From UBA5359 sp028699365 [NCBI: bacterium] (GTDB lineage: Bacteria > UBP13 > UBA5359): 15,062 nt of DNA. This document shows positions 6,046-11,598 of this stretch, piece after piece. Every line of letters begins with the position of its first letter. The first letter of the stretch is position 1. The stretch lies in the NCBI GenBank assembly GCA_028699365.1, contig JAQVUQ010000015.1, positions 1 to 15,062 of the forward strand, in the 5' to 3' direction. The notes beneath the pieces were generated by a model that was not told the DNA's origin, ran no database searches, and saw nothing but the letters and a program-made list of their open reading frames with translations. Both the position numbers and the translations under genes were made by a program.

Positions 6046-6095
6046 ATTTAGGCACAGAGAGCTGAGTTGAACTACGGCGAAACGGAGAACCATTG

Positions 6096-7058
6096 ATGCC
6101 GAGAATAGGGATCGTCACGGCATATCCCGAGGCGGATTGGCACAGCAGGCAACTTATAGAAGCCGCATCGGGACGGGTGGAGGCGGTAGTGGTAGATCCC
6201 GGTGATCTGTCTGTTGATATCAACGATTACGGCATATCTATCAGAACAGGTGGAAACGGCCTTAACGGATTGGACGGACTGATCCTGATGCGGGCCGTAA
6301 ACGAGGACGGCAATCCCGATCACCAGATCGAGATTTACAGGGCACTGGGCCACCTGGGCCTGCAGATGATCAATGATATTCAATCCGCCGTGATGGCACA
6401 GGATAAATTCCGGTCCAGTTTTGCCTTCCGACAGGCAGGTCTGCCTACTCCCAGAGTAACTACGGCTCAGAATTTCAGAGATGCCGCCCGGGCGTTGCGA
6501 GAGATGGGAAGAGCGGTTATAAAGCCGATATACGGATCTCTCGGAGAGGGTATAATCCGTGTTGCTGCCGACGATGAGGGAACAGCCGTTCTGGAGGAGT
6601 ATCTGCGTCGTGACGGGGTCGTATATCTGCAGAAATATATTGACAAGCCGGGCCGGGATATAAGAGCCTTTGTCATAGGCGGAAGAGTAGTGGCCGCCGT
6701 GTACAGGGTGATCGGGGAGGGAGAATGGGTGACAAACATCCATTGCGGAGCCCAGGCTGTTCCTTGCGACCTGTCCCCGGAAATCGAAGAACTCAGCATC
6801 AGGGCTGCCGGTGCGCTCGGTCTTGATTATACCGGGGTCGATATTATCGAGACGGACCAGGGGCCTGTCGTCATCGAGGTTAACGGCTCACCGCACTGGC
6901 AGGGGGTATACCGGGCTACCGGAAAGGATATAGCCGGGCTGATAGTGGATCATCTGCTGCAAAAGATAAAATTCTATGAAGAAACGGGCCATAAAGGCGG
7001 CCGGAAGGTTAAAAAACTGATCGAAGAGGGTAAAAGAGCATTAGATGAAGGGAGGTGA
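6096..7058 (+). CDS. RimK-like ATP-grasp ligase with C-terminal KGG hydrophilin cap
   Basis: 320 residues from ATG 6096, with CGGAGA about seven bases upstream. A TTG at 6093 directly before it is also possible. The first 100 residues form a pre-ATP-grasp Rossmann-like part. The ATP-grasp core shows QDKFRSSFAFRQAGLPTPR (102-120), Lys143 in VIKP, the glycine loop GSLGEG (147-152), LQKYID (178-183), RDIRAFVIGGR (187-197), TNIH (213-216) and predicted Mg ligands Asp249, Glu261 and Asn263 in EVNGSP. These are RimK/LysX/MptN family features, and such enzymes form amide bonds between a carboxylate and an amine with ATP. The last 28 residues (F293 onward) have no place in that family. They copy the terminal module of the five downstream KGG proteins (FYEETGHKGG, then KVKKLIEEGK). 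No lysine-biosynthesis, S6 or pterin gene is nearby. A role in modifying the neighbouring hydrophilins, for example amino-acid addition or intramolecular cross-linking, is inferred from context only. Confidence 0.88.
   Translation: MPRIGIVTAYPEADWHSRQLIEAASGRVEAVVVDPGDLSVDINDYGISIRTGGNGLNGLDGLILMRAVNEDGNPDHQIEIYRALGHLGLQMINDIQSAVMAQDKFRSSFAFRQAGLPTPRVTTAQNFRDAARALREMGRAVIKPIYGSLGEGIIRVAADDEGTAVLEEYLRRDGVVYLQKYIDKPGRDIRAFVIGGRVVAAVYRVIGEGEWVTNIHCGAQAVPCDLSPEIEELSIRAAGALGLDYTGVDIIETDQGPVVIEVNGSPHWQGVYRATGKDIAGLIVDHLLQKIKFYEETGHKGGRKVKKLIEEGKRALDEGR
7051..7058 (+). promoter_or_regulatory. Shine-Dalgarno embedded in the ATP-grasp stop codon
   Basis: GGAGGTGA encodes the end of the ligase (Gly-Arg-stop) and serves as the ribosome binding site of the first KGG gene, whose ATG is at 7064. 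This implies translational coupling of ligase and hydrophilin. Confidence 0.85.
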
Positions 7059-7063
7059 AATTT

Positions 7064-7225
7064 ATGGCAGAGAACAAAGGCAAGATGACAGTCAGCGAAG
7101 CCGGCCATAAAGGCGGAATAACTGTGCGCAACAAATACGGCCACCCCTTCTACGAAGAGATAGGTCACAAAGGCGGCCAGAAGGTCAAGAAACTGATCGA
7201 GGAAGGCAAGAGGGCTGGTGGATGA
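7064..7225 (+). CDS. GsiB/LEA-group-1 KGG hydrophilin, one repeat unit (53 aa)
   Basis: A 53-residue gene, short enough for standard ORF cut-offs to miss. It begins at ATG 7064, five bases after GGAGGTGA. The N-cap reads KGKMTVSEAGHKGG, one 20-residue unit follows (TVRNKYGHPFYEEIGHKGG), and the C-cap is QKVKKLIEEGKRAGG. It is the minimal member of the array. The repeated FY-(E/Q)-E-I-G-x-KGG pattern is that of Bacillus GsiB and of plant Em/LEA group 1 proteins. These are glycine-rich, charged, mostly disordered hydrophilins that accumulate under starvation, desiccation or salt stress. There are no cysteines, no signal peptide and no membrane segment, so a cytosolic protein is expected. Confidence 0.9.
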   Translation: MAENKGKMTVSEAGHKGGITVRNKYGHPFYEEIGHKGGQKVKKLIEEGKRAGG

Positions 7226-7228
7226 GCC

Positions 7229-7251
7229 CGGATTTAAGATTGTGCAATCCG
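7229..7251 (+). repeat. Intergenic hairpin, degenerate member of the array's hairpin family
   Basis: CGGATT (7229-7234) pairs with AATCCG (7246-7251). The flanking GCCCGGATT and the CAATCC recur at 7596-7615, so this is probably a decayed copy of the element seen between copies two and three. The stem is short, so structure alone is weak evidence. Confidence 0.45.
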
Positions 7252-7288
7252 CTTGAATAGCTATGGACGTAGAGAGGGGGTGAGATTT

Positions 7289-7576
7289 ATGGCGGAGGAG
7301 AATAAAGGCAAAATGACGGTCAGCGAGGCCGGACAAAAGGGCGGGCGCACCACCAAGCAGCGCTACGGCCACGGTTTTTATGAGGAGATAGGCAAGAAGG
7401 GCGGCATGACCGTGCGCGATAAATATGGCCATCCTTTCTACGAAGAGATCGGCGGCAAGGGTGGAGAAGCTGTACGCGACAAATACGGCACACCTTTCTA
7501 TGAGGAGATAGGCCACAAGGGTGGACAGAAGGTCAAGCAACTGATCGAAGAAGGTAAAAAGGCTATGCAGAAATAG
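7289..7576 (+). CDS. GsiB/LEA-group-1 KGG hydrophilin, three repeat units (95 aa)
   Basis: Start at ATG 7289 behind AGAGGGGGTGAG. The frame continues upstream to 7253, but that part is non-homologous to the other copies. The N-cap is MAEENKGKMTVSEAGQKGG. Three 20-residue units follow: one of the TTK-RYG-GFYEEIG type and two of the VRDKYG-PFYEEIG type. The C-cap is GHKGGQKVKQLIEEGKKAMQK. One cap lysine is Gln here (KVKQL), the only such change among the five. Same family and expected cytosolic protective role as the preceding copy. The first hairpin of the intergenic pair begins at the last base of its stop codon. Confidence 0.92.
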   Translation: MAEENKGKMTVSEAGQKGGRTTKQRYGHGFYEEIGKKGGMTVRDKYGHPFYEEIGGKGGEAVRDKYGTPFYEEIGHKGGQKVKQLIEEGKKAMQK

Positions 7577-7629
7577 GGACAACCCTGTGTGGTTGCCCGG
7601 ATTGAGTGGCAATCCCCCGTGATTGTCCC
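7576..7629 (+). repeat. Paired intergenic hairpins between KGG copies two and three
   Basis: Hairpin one: GGG-(A)-CAACC (7576-7584), loop CTGTGT, then GGTTGCCC (7591-7598), with one bulged A. Hairpin two: GGCAATC (7608-7614), loop CCCCGT, then GATTG-(T)-CC (7621-7628), with one bulged T. The two are inverted copies, so GGGACAA (7576-7582) can also pair with TTGTCCC (7623-7629) in a single long structure. No T run follows, so a simple terminator is unlikely. Confidence 0.65.
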
Positions 7630-7670
7630 TGCTTGGCAGCGAGCATTCCGTATTGAGAGGGGGTGAGAGG

Positions 7671-7904
7671 ATGGCGGAGACTAAAGGCAAGATGACGGTC
7701 AGCGAGGCCGGACAGAAGGGCGGGCGCACCACCAAGGAGCGCTACGGCCACGAGTTCTACGAGGAGATCGGTCAGAAGGGCGGAGAGATAGGTGGGGAAA
7801 CCACCAAGGAGCGCTATGGCCATCCCTTCTACGAGGAGATAGGCCATAAGGGCGGCCAGAAGGTGAAGAAACTGATCGAAGAAGGCAAGAGGGCCGGGTT
7901 ATAG
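7671..7904 (+). CDS. GsiB/LEA-group-1 KGG hydrophilin, two repeat units with EIGG insert (77 aa)
   Basis: Start at ATG 7671, with GAGAGGGGGTGAGAGG directly upstream; the open frame to 7623 is not conserved. The N-cap KGKMTVSEAGQKGG is followed by a TTKERYGHEFYEEIG unit ending QKGG. A four-residue insert EIGG restarts the register, and a second unit has HPFYEEIGHKGG before the QKVKKLIEEGKRAGL cap. The insert looks like a slipped partial repeat, comparable with EKGG in the fourth copy. Two hairpins precede the gene. Confidence 0.92.
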   Translation: MAETKGKMTVSEAGQKGGRTTKERYGHEFYEEIGQKGGEIGGETTKERYGHPFYEEIGHKGGQKVKKLIEEGKRAGL

Positions 7905-7994
7905 ACGTCCGGTCGATGTCTACGGAAAAGCATACGGAGCAGTGGTTGTCCGCGCCCCTTCCGCAATTGATAACGATTGACGGGAGGTGAACAA

Positions 7995-8351
7995 ATGCCT
8001 GAGGAGAAAAAAGGCAAGATGACGGTCGGCGAAGCCGGTCACAAGGGTGGAGAAACCACCAGCAAGAAATACGGTAAACCCTTCTATGAAGAGATCGGCG
8101 AGATGGGTGGAGAGACCACCAAGGAGCGTTATGGTCACGAGTTTTATGAAGAGATAGGCCATAAAGGCGGCGAGAAAGGTGGAGAGACCACCAAAGAGCG
8201 ATACGGTCACGAGTTCTACGAGGAGATCGGAGAGAAGGGCGGAGAAGCCACCAGTCAGAAATACGGCAAGCCCTTCTATGAAGAGATAGGTCACAAAGGC
8301 GGCCAGAAGGTCAAGAAGCTGATCGAAGAAGGCAAGAAAGCCGAAGGCTGA
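7995..8351 (+). CDS. GsiB/LEA-group-1 KGG hydrophilin, four repeat units (118 aa)
   Basis: The longest member, starting at ATG 7995 behind GGGAGGTGA (7982-7990). The N-cap is MPEEKKGKMTVGEAGHKGG (Gly for Ser in SEAG). Four 20-residue units follow; the first and last are of a TSKKYG/TSQKYG-KPFYEEIG type, closest to GsiB (TSKNHDKEFYQEIG), and the middle two are TTKERYGHEFYEEIG. A short EKGG insert lies between units two and three. One junction reads EMGG in place of KGG. The C-cap QKVKKLIEEGKKAEG is as in its neighbours. The repeat count and order closely resemble GsiB, making this the best single match to that protein. Confidence 0.93.
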   Translation: MPEEKKGKMTVGEAGHKGGETTSKKYGKPFYEEIGEMGGETTKERYGHEFYEEIGHKGGEKGGETTKERYGHEFYEEIGEKGGEATSQKYGKPFYEEIGHKGGQKVKKLIEEGKKAEG

Positions 8352-8362
8352 TCAATGGGTAA

Positions 8363-8384
8363 GGGCAATCCTGTGTGATTGCCC
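8363..8384 (+). repeat. Intergenic hairpin between KGG copies four and five
   Basis: A perfect 8-bp stem, GGGCAATC (8363-8370) with GATTGCCC (8377-8384), closes the six-base loop CTGTGT. It has the same loop and almost the same stem as the hairpin at 7576-7598. The difference is a compensatory T-A for C-G pair. No T run follows. Confidence 0.75.
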
Positions 8385-8426
8385 ATAGGCCGCGTGACTT
8401 TAAATAAACGACAGGGAGGTGTAAAT

Positions 8427-8645
8427 ATGGCAGAAAAAGGCAAGATGACGGTCAGCGAGGCCGGACAGAAAGGTGGACGTACCACCAAGGAACGTTACGG
8501 CCACGAGTTCTACGAAGAAATCGGAGAGAAGGGTGGAACCACCGTGCGCGAGAAATACGGCACGCCCTTCTACGAGGAGATCGGCCACAAAGGCGGCCAG
8601 AAGGTCAAGAAATTGATCGAAGAAGGCAAGAAGGCCATGAAATGA
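8427..8645 (+). CDS. GsiB/LEA-group-1 KGG hydrophilin, two repeat units (72 aa)
   Basis: Start at ATG 8427 behind AGGGAGGTG (8413-8421); the open frame back to 8379 crosses the intergenic hairpin and is not coding. The N-cap is MAEKGKMTVSEAGQKGG. One TTKERYGHEFYEEIG unit and one TVREKYGTPFYEEIG unit follow, and the cap is GHKGGQKVKKLIEEGKKAMK. It is the last gene of the array, 29 bases before the strong terminator at 8675-8726. Confidence 0.92.
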   Translation: MAEKGKMTVSEAGQKGGRTTKERYGHEFYEEIGEKGGTTVREKYGTPFYEEIGHKGGQKVKKLIEEGKKAMK

Positions 8646-8674
8646 AGTGAATGGGTGGCGAGCGACGTTTAAAG

Positions 8675-8726
8675 AAAAATAGGGACAGCCCCCTGTTTAG
8701 AGAGGATAGGGGGTGTCCCTATTTTT
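8675..8726 (+). terminator. Rho-independent terminator closing the ATP-grasp-KGG operon
   Basis: The outer stem AAAAATAGGGACA (8675-8687) pairs with TGTCCCTATTTTT (8714-8726). After a bulged G, CCCCCT (8689-8694) pairs with AGGGGG (8708-8713). That makes 19 base pairs with a 13-base loop and a terminal T run. Because the stem begins with an A run, it would work in both directions. Confidence 0.9.
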
Positions 8727-8746
8727 AAAGCTCGAGAGGAGAGCCT

Positions 8747-9811
8747 ATGCTGTCCGATATGTTAAGGATGGGACGCTCCATCTTTATGTGCAGTTTGCCG
8801 CCGTTCGTATACGGTGCCGCCAGGCTGTACGGTCCTCCCGTATTCATCTACCACAGGGTCGATCCCCGGCTGTTTGAAGAGGACCTGAAATATCTTATCG
8901 CCAACGATTATGTCTTTCTGGATGATATGCATCTCAGGGCCGTTCTGCTGGGAGAAGAACCATTTACGGGAAGGGAAGCGGCTTTGACTTTCGATGACGG
9001 CTATGACGATCTGCTGGATACGGTTGAGCCGCTGCTGCGATCGTACGGCGCTGTTGCCACAGCCTTTATCGCCCCGGGCCTTATCGGGCATCCGGGCTAC
9101 CTTGGCTGGGAGGATCTGCGCCGCTTGTCACTGTCCGGTACGGTCGGCATAGGGACGCATTCATACCGGCATGCAAAGGTATTCGTCTCCGGCATACTGG
9201 AGCAGTTCCATGTGCCTGCCGATATCAGAGAAGAGACCGTGGTGCTCTGCAACGGACTCGATACGCTTCTGTCTCTTGACGGCCGGTACGGCAGGCCGTT
9301 GTACCACGCTGCCTCCAGGTTGGGCGATAGTCCCAGATATCTGGAAGATGAAAGGCTGACCGCCCTGTGCGTGGAGTGCGCTGCTGCCACAGGTGCTCAA
9401 CCGGGCAGCGAGGCATGGATGCAGGAGCTTTACTCGCTATGCCGTTCTTATAAAAAGAGTTACGGAGACGGCGGCAGGCTGGAAACTCCCCGGGAGCAGG
9501 AAGAAGCCGTAGCCGCCGAGTTGGTACGAGCAAGATCCGTTCTGGAAGAGAAGCTGGATCGTCGCGTAGCTTCGCTCTGTCTTCCCTGGAACGAGGGTGG
9601 AGATCTGGTGCGCCGTCTCTGCCCGTCGGCCGGATACAAGGCCTGCTTTGCCGGCTATATGCACGGCAACAGGTCCAACTCACCCGGAACCGATCCTTAC
9701 TCGATATGCCGTCTCAGCGGCGATTTTGTCAGAACGTTGCCGGGCAGAGGACGTGTCGGTCTTGTATCCATCCTGGCCGGTAAGGCCGGGAGGCGGGTAT
9801 TAAGCAGTTAA
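8747..9811 (+). CDS. Polysaccharide deacetylase (NodB-homology domain) with internal insertion
   Basis: 354 residues from ATG 8747 behind GAGAGGAGAG. A hydrophobic N-terminal stretch (about 10-34) may anchor the protein. It leads into IYHRVDP (34-40), the usual opening of this family. Metal and catalytic motifs are TFDDGYD (81-87) and HSYRH (138-142). A later LCLPWNEGG (277-285) could be the third NodB motif. Enzymes of this family remove N-acetyl groups from peptidoglycan or exopolysaccharide GlcNAc outside the membrane. About 130 residues separate motifs two and three, far more than the few tens usual for the family, and this stretch contains five cysteines (C168, C208, C211, C232 and C278). 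It may be an extra domain or a divergent family member. The gene follows the stress operon's terminator, so it should have its own promoter, which I could not fix. Confidence 0.82.
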   Translation: MLSDMLRMGRSIFMCSLPPFVYGAARLYGPPVFIYHRVDPRLFEEDLKYLIANDYVFLDDMHLRAVLLGEEPFTGREAALTFDDGYDDLLDTVEPLLRSYGAVATAFIAPGLIGHPGYLGWEDLRRLSLSGTVGIGTHSYRHAKVFVSGILEQFHVPADIREETVVLCNGLDTLLSLDGRYGRPLYHAASRLGDSPRYLEDERLTALCVECAAATGAQPGSEAWMQELYSLCRSYKKSYGDGGRLETPREQEEAVAAELVRARSVLEEKLDRRVASLCLPWNEGGDLVRRLCPSAGYKACFAGYMHGNRSNSPGTDPYSICRLSGDFVRTLPGRGRVGLVSILAGKAGRRVLSS

Positions 9812-9814
9812 GGT

Positions 9815-9925
9815 GTTCAGCCGTTCAGCTATTTAGCTGTTTAGTAGAACACGAAAATCGTAAGGCAGAATAACCGGCTTGAATACTACTAAAAGGCTAG
9901 ATAGCTAACAAGCTAAAAGGCTAAC
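9815..9925 (+). repeat. Octamer-repeat palindrome between deacetylase and UbiB-like gene
   Basis: The left arm is four 8-base units of the type GTT(C/T)AGCT (9815-9846). The right arm is five inverse units of the type AGGCTAAC (9886-9925). The arms can pair imperfectly around a 38-base centre, with the innermost 8 or 9 bases (TTTAGTAG / CTACTAAA) perfect. The right arm ends next to the GGAGGGG ribosome binding site (9926-9932) of the next gene. It could act as a terminator, an RNA switch covering that site, or a scattered genomic repeat. Confidence 0.8.
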
Positions 9926-9938
9926 GGAGGGGCACATA

Positions 9939-11594
9939 GTGCACCGTAGTATAGTAGAATACATGCATCGTTATCAGGAAATAGCGGGTGTTCTGGCCCG
10001 CTACGGGTTTTATCGTCTGGCCCTGTCTCTGGGGCTGGGGCACTATATCCGATGGCGTCCCAGGCTTGTTCGTGAGGCGGAACTGCCTCGTGCTGTCGCT
10101 CTGCGTCTTATTCTTGAGGAACTGGGGCCGACCTTCGTGAAGATGGGGCAGTTGCTGAGCACCAGGTCTGATCTCCTTCCCCAGGACTACATCGATGAAC
10201 TATCCAAACTGCAGGAGAGCGTTTATCCCGAACCGCTGGAAATGGTGCTGCAAACCGTTGAGGAAGAGTTTGGTCGCACGCCTTTCAGGTGGATATCGGA
10301 AGAGCCTCTGGCTGCGGCCTCTCTGGGGCAGGTGCATGACGTGCTTCTACCGGATGGCCGGGAAGCGGTAGTCAAAGTCCAACGCCGGGATATAAGGGAC
10401 AGAATAGCGCTGGATACGGATATCATGCTGAATCTGGCCGGAATTGCCGAGCGCCGCTGGGAACGGGCCAGGATTTATAATTTCAAAGGGCTGATTAAGG
10501 AGTTTACGGACAAACTGAAAGAAGAGCTTGATTACTGCAATGAGGGCAAGAACATAGATCGCATCAGAGAGAGCCTGAAGCATGATTGCAATATATACAT
10601 ACACGGAGTGGAATGGGAATTCACTACCCAAAGCGTGCTGACCGTTGAGTGCATCCGCGGAATCAGGATAACGGATACGGTTGCTTTGCATAATCAGGGA
10701 CATAATCTGCAGACACTTGCCCGCAACCTGGTGTCATCCTTTATGGAACAGGTGTTCATTAACGGAATCTTTCACGGCGATCCCCATCCGGGAAATATAA
10801 AGGTCATGGATGACGGCAGGATCGCTCTGCTCGATTTCGGTCTGATCGGGAGCATCGATCCGTCCATGCAGCGCCGTTTGAGCAACCTGTTTATCGGATA
10901 TGTGGAGGAAGATGTTTTGCGCTTCAGCGATTCGCTGATAGGCATGGGATACCGGTGCGGCGAACTGGACAGGGAAGCGTTTCAACACGATGTCGAACAG
11001 GTTCTGCGGGCATACTATAATATGCCTATCGATAAGGTGAGCTTTTCCGGGACCTTTCAGCAGGCCATGCGCCTTGCCGGCGATTATCGTTTGCTGATGC
11101 CCTCCAGTTATGCCATTCTCGTCAAGGTCTTTGTGCAATTGGAGGGTATCAGCAAGCGGCTGGATCCGGGGTTCAATCTGCTCGAAGTCGGCAGGCCGTT
11201 TGCCATGCGTATTCTCCGGCGCAGACTTATCGGCACCGGGCCGGATATCGGCATAGGTATCAGCAGCACTCTGGTGGATCTCAAGGAGTTCGTTTTTAAT
11301 CTGCCGCATTATATGGACAGTATCTTCAGACAGGCGGCTGACGGCAGCTTCAATGTAAGGTTTGAGCACCATCATCTGGAGGGGTTTACGGACCAACTGA
11401 GCAAGATCGGGAACCGCCTTGCCTTCAGCTTTATCGTGGCGGCTTTACTCATGAGCACGGCCTTTCTGGCGGAGTCCGGATTGGGCCCTTTCATTTTCAA
11501 TTATCCCTTGATTGCCGTGGTGGGATTCATTCTATCGGCATTTGCCGGTATATGGCTGCTGGTTTCGATAATCAGATCCGGTGAACTGAGGTGA
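9939..11594 (+). CDS. ABC1/UbiB (AarF) family atypical kinase-like protein
   Basis: 551 residues from GTG 9939, eight bases after GGAGGGG. All UbiB/ADCK landmarks are present: KMGQ (68-71, the family-specific KxGQ motif), the alanine-rich nucleotide loop AAASLGQVH (125-133), Lys146 in VVKVQR, EELDY (195-199, ExD), HGDPHPGN (279-286) and DFG (299-301). Two hydrophobic segments near the C-terminus (about 493-545) should place it at the membrane. In proteobacteria and mitochondria these proteins support ubiquinone synthesis through an ATPase activity. In Firmicutes, which lack ubiquinone, the client lipid or quinone pathway is not established. It opens a tight run with the BON, phosphoesterase and PBP genes (gaps of 4 and 6 bases and one 4-base overlap), which suggests an envelope-related unit. 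Confidence 0.92.
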   Translation: MHRSIVEYMHRYQEIAGVLARYGFYRLALSLGLGHYIRWRPRLVREAELPRAVALRLILEELGPTFVKMGQLLSTRSDLLPQDYIDELSKLQESVYPEPLEMVLQTVEEEFGRTPFRWISEEPLAAASLGQVHDVLLPDGREAVVKVQRRDIRDRIALDTDIMLNLAGIAERRWERARIYNFKGLIKEFTDKLKEELDYCNEGKNIDRIRESLKHDCNIYIHGVEWEFTTQSVLTVECIRGIRITDTVALHNQGHNLQTLARNLVSSFMEQVFINGIFHGDPHPGNIKVMDDGRIALLDFGLIGSIDPSMQRRLSNLFIGYVEEDVLRFSDSLIGMGYRCGELDREAFQHDVEQVLRAYYNMPIDKVSFSGTFQQAMRLAGDYRLLMPSSYAILVKVFVQLEGISKRLDPGFNLLEVGRPFAMRILRRRLIGTGPDIGIGISSTLVDLKEFVFNLPHYMDSIFRQAADGSFNVRFEHHHLEGFTDQLSKIGNRLAFSFIVAALLMSTAFLAESGLGPFIFNYPLIAVVGFILSAFAGIWLLVSIIRSGELR

Positions 11595-11598
11595 CGAT

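Larger units (their letters stand above)
6972..8645 (+). repeat. Coding repeat array: KGG units in six consecutive genes
   Basis: A 60-bp coding repeat (20 residues, consensus TTKERYGHEFYEEIG plus x-KGG) occurs 1, 3, 2, 4 and 2 times in five consecutive genes, twelve units in all. A half unit plus terminal cap forms the 3' end of the ATP-grasp gene (6972-7058). Caps are position-specific: every first block is KGKMTV-x-EAG-x-KGG, and every last unit reads PFYEEIGHKGG followed by QKVK-x-LIEEGK. The pattern indicates tandem gene duplication plus gain and loss of internal units. Confidence 0.9.

Noticed and set aside
7253-7288. Upstream extensions of KGG genes (also 7623-7670, 7977-7994, 8379-8426)
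   Set aside because: The extra residues differ in every copy and cover intergenic hairpins or ribosome binding sites. The conserved proteins begin at the ATG after each GGAGG/GGGGG site.
6974-8588. Long minus-strand ORFs across the KGG array with repetitive Leu/Ala/Val-rich products
   Set aside because: They mirror the plus-strand repeats, and no minus-strand start has a ribosome binding site. The plus frames match a known family.
7064-8645. Tandem repeats considered as a CRISPR array
   Set aside because: The repeats are in frame, code for conserved residues, have no unique spacers of constant length, and lie inside genes with ribosome binding sites.
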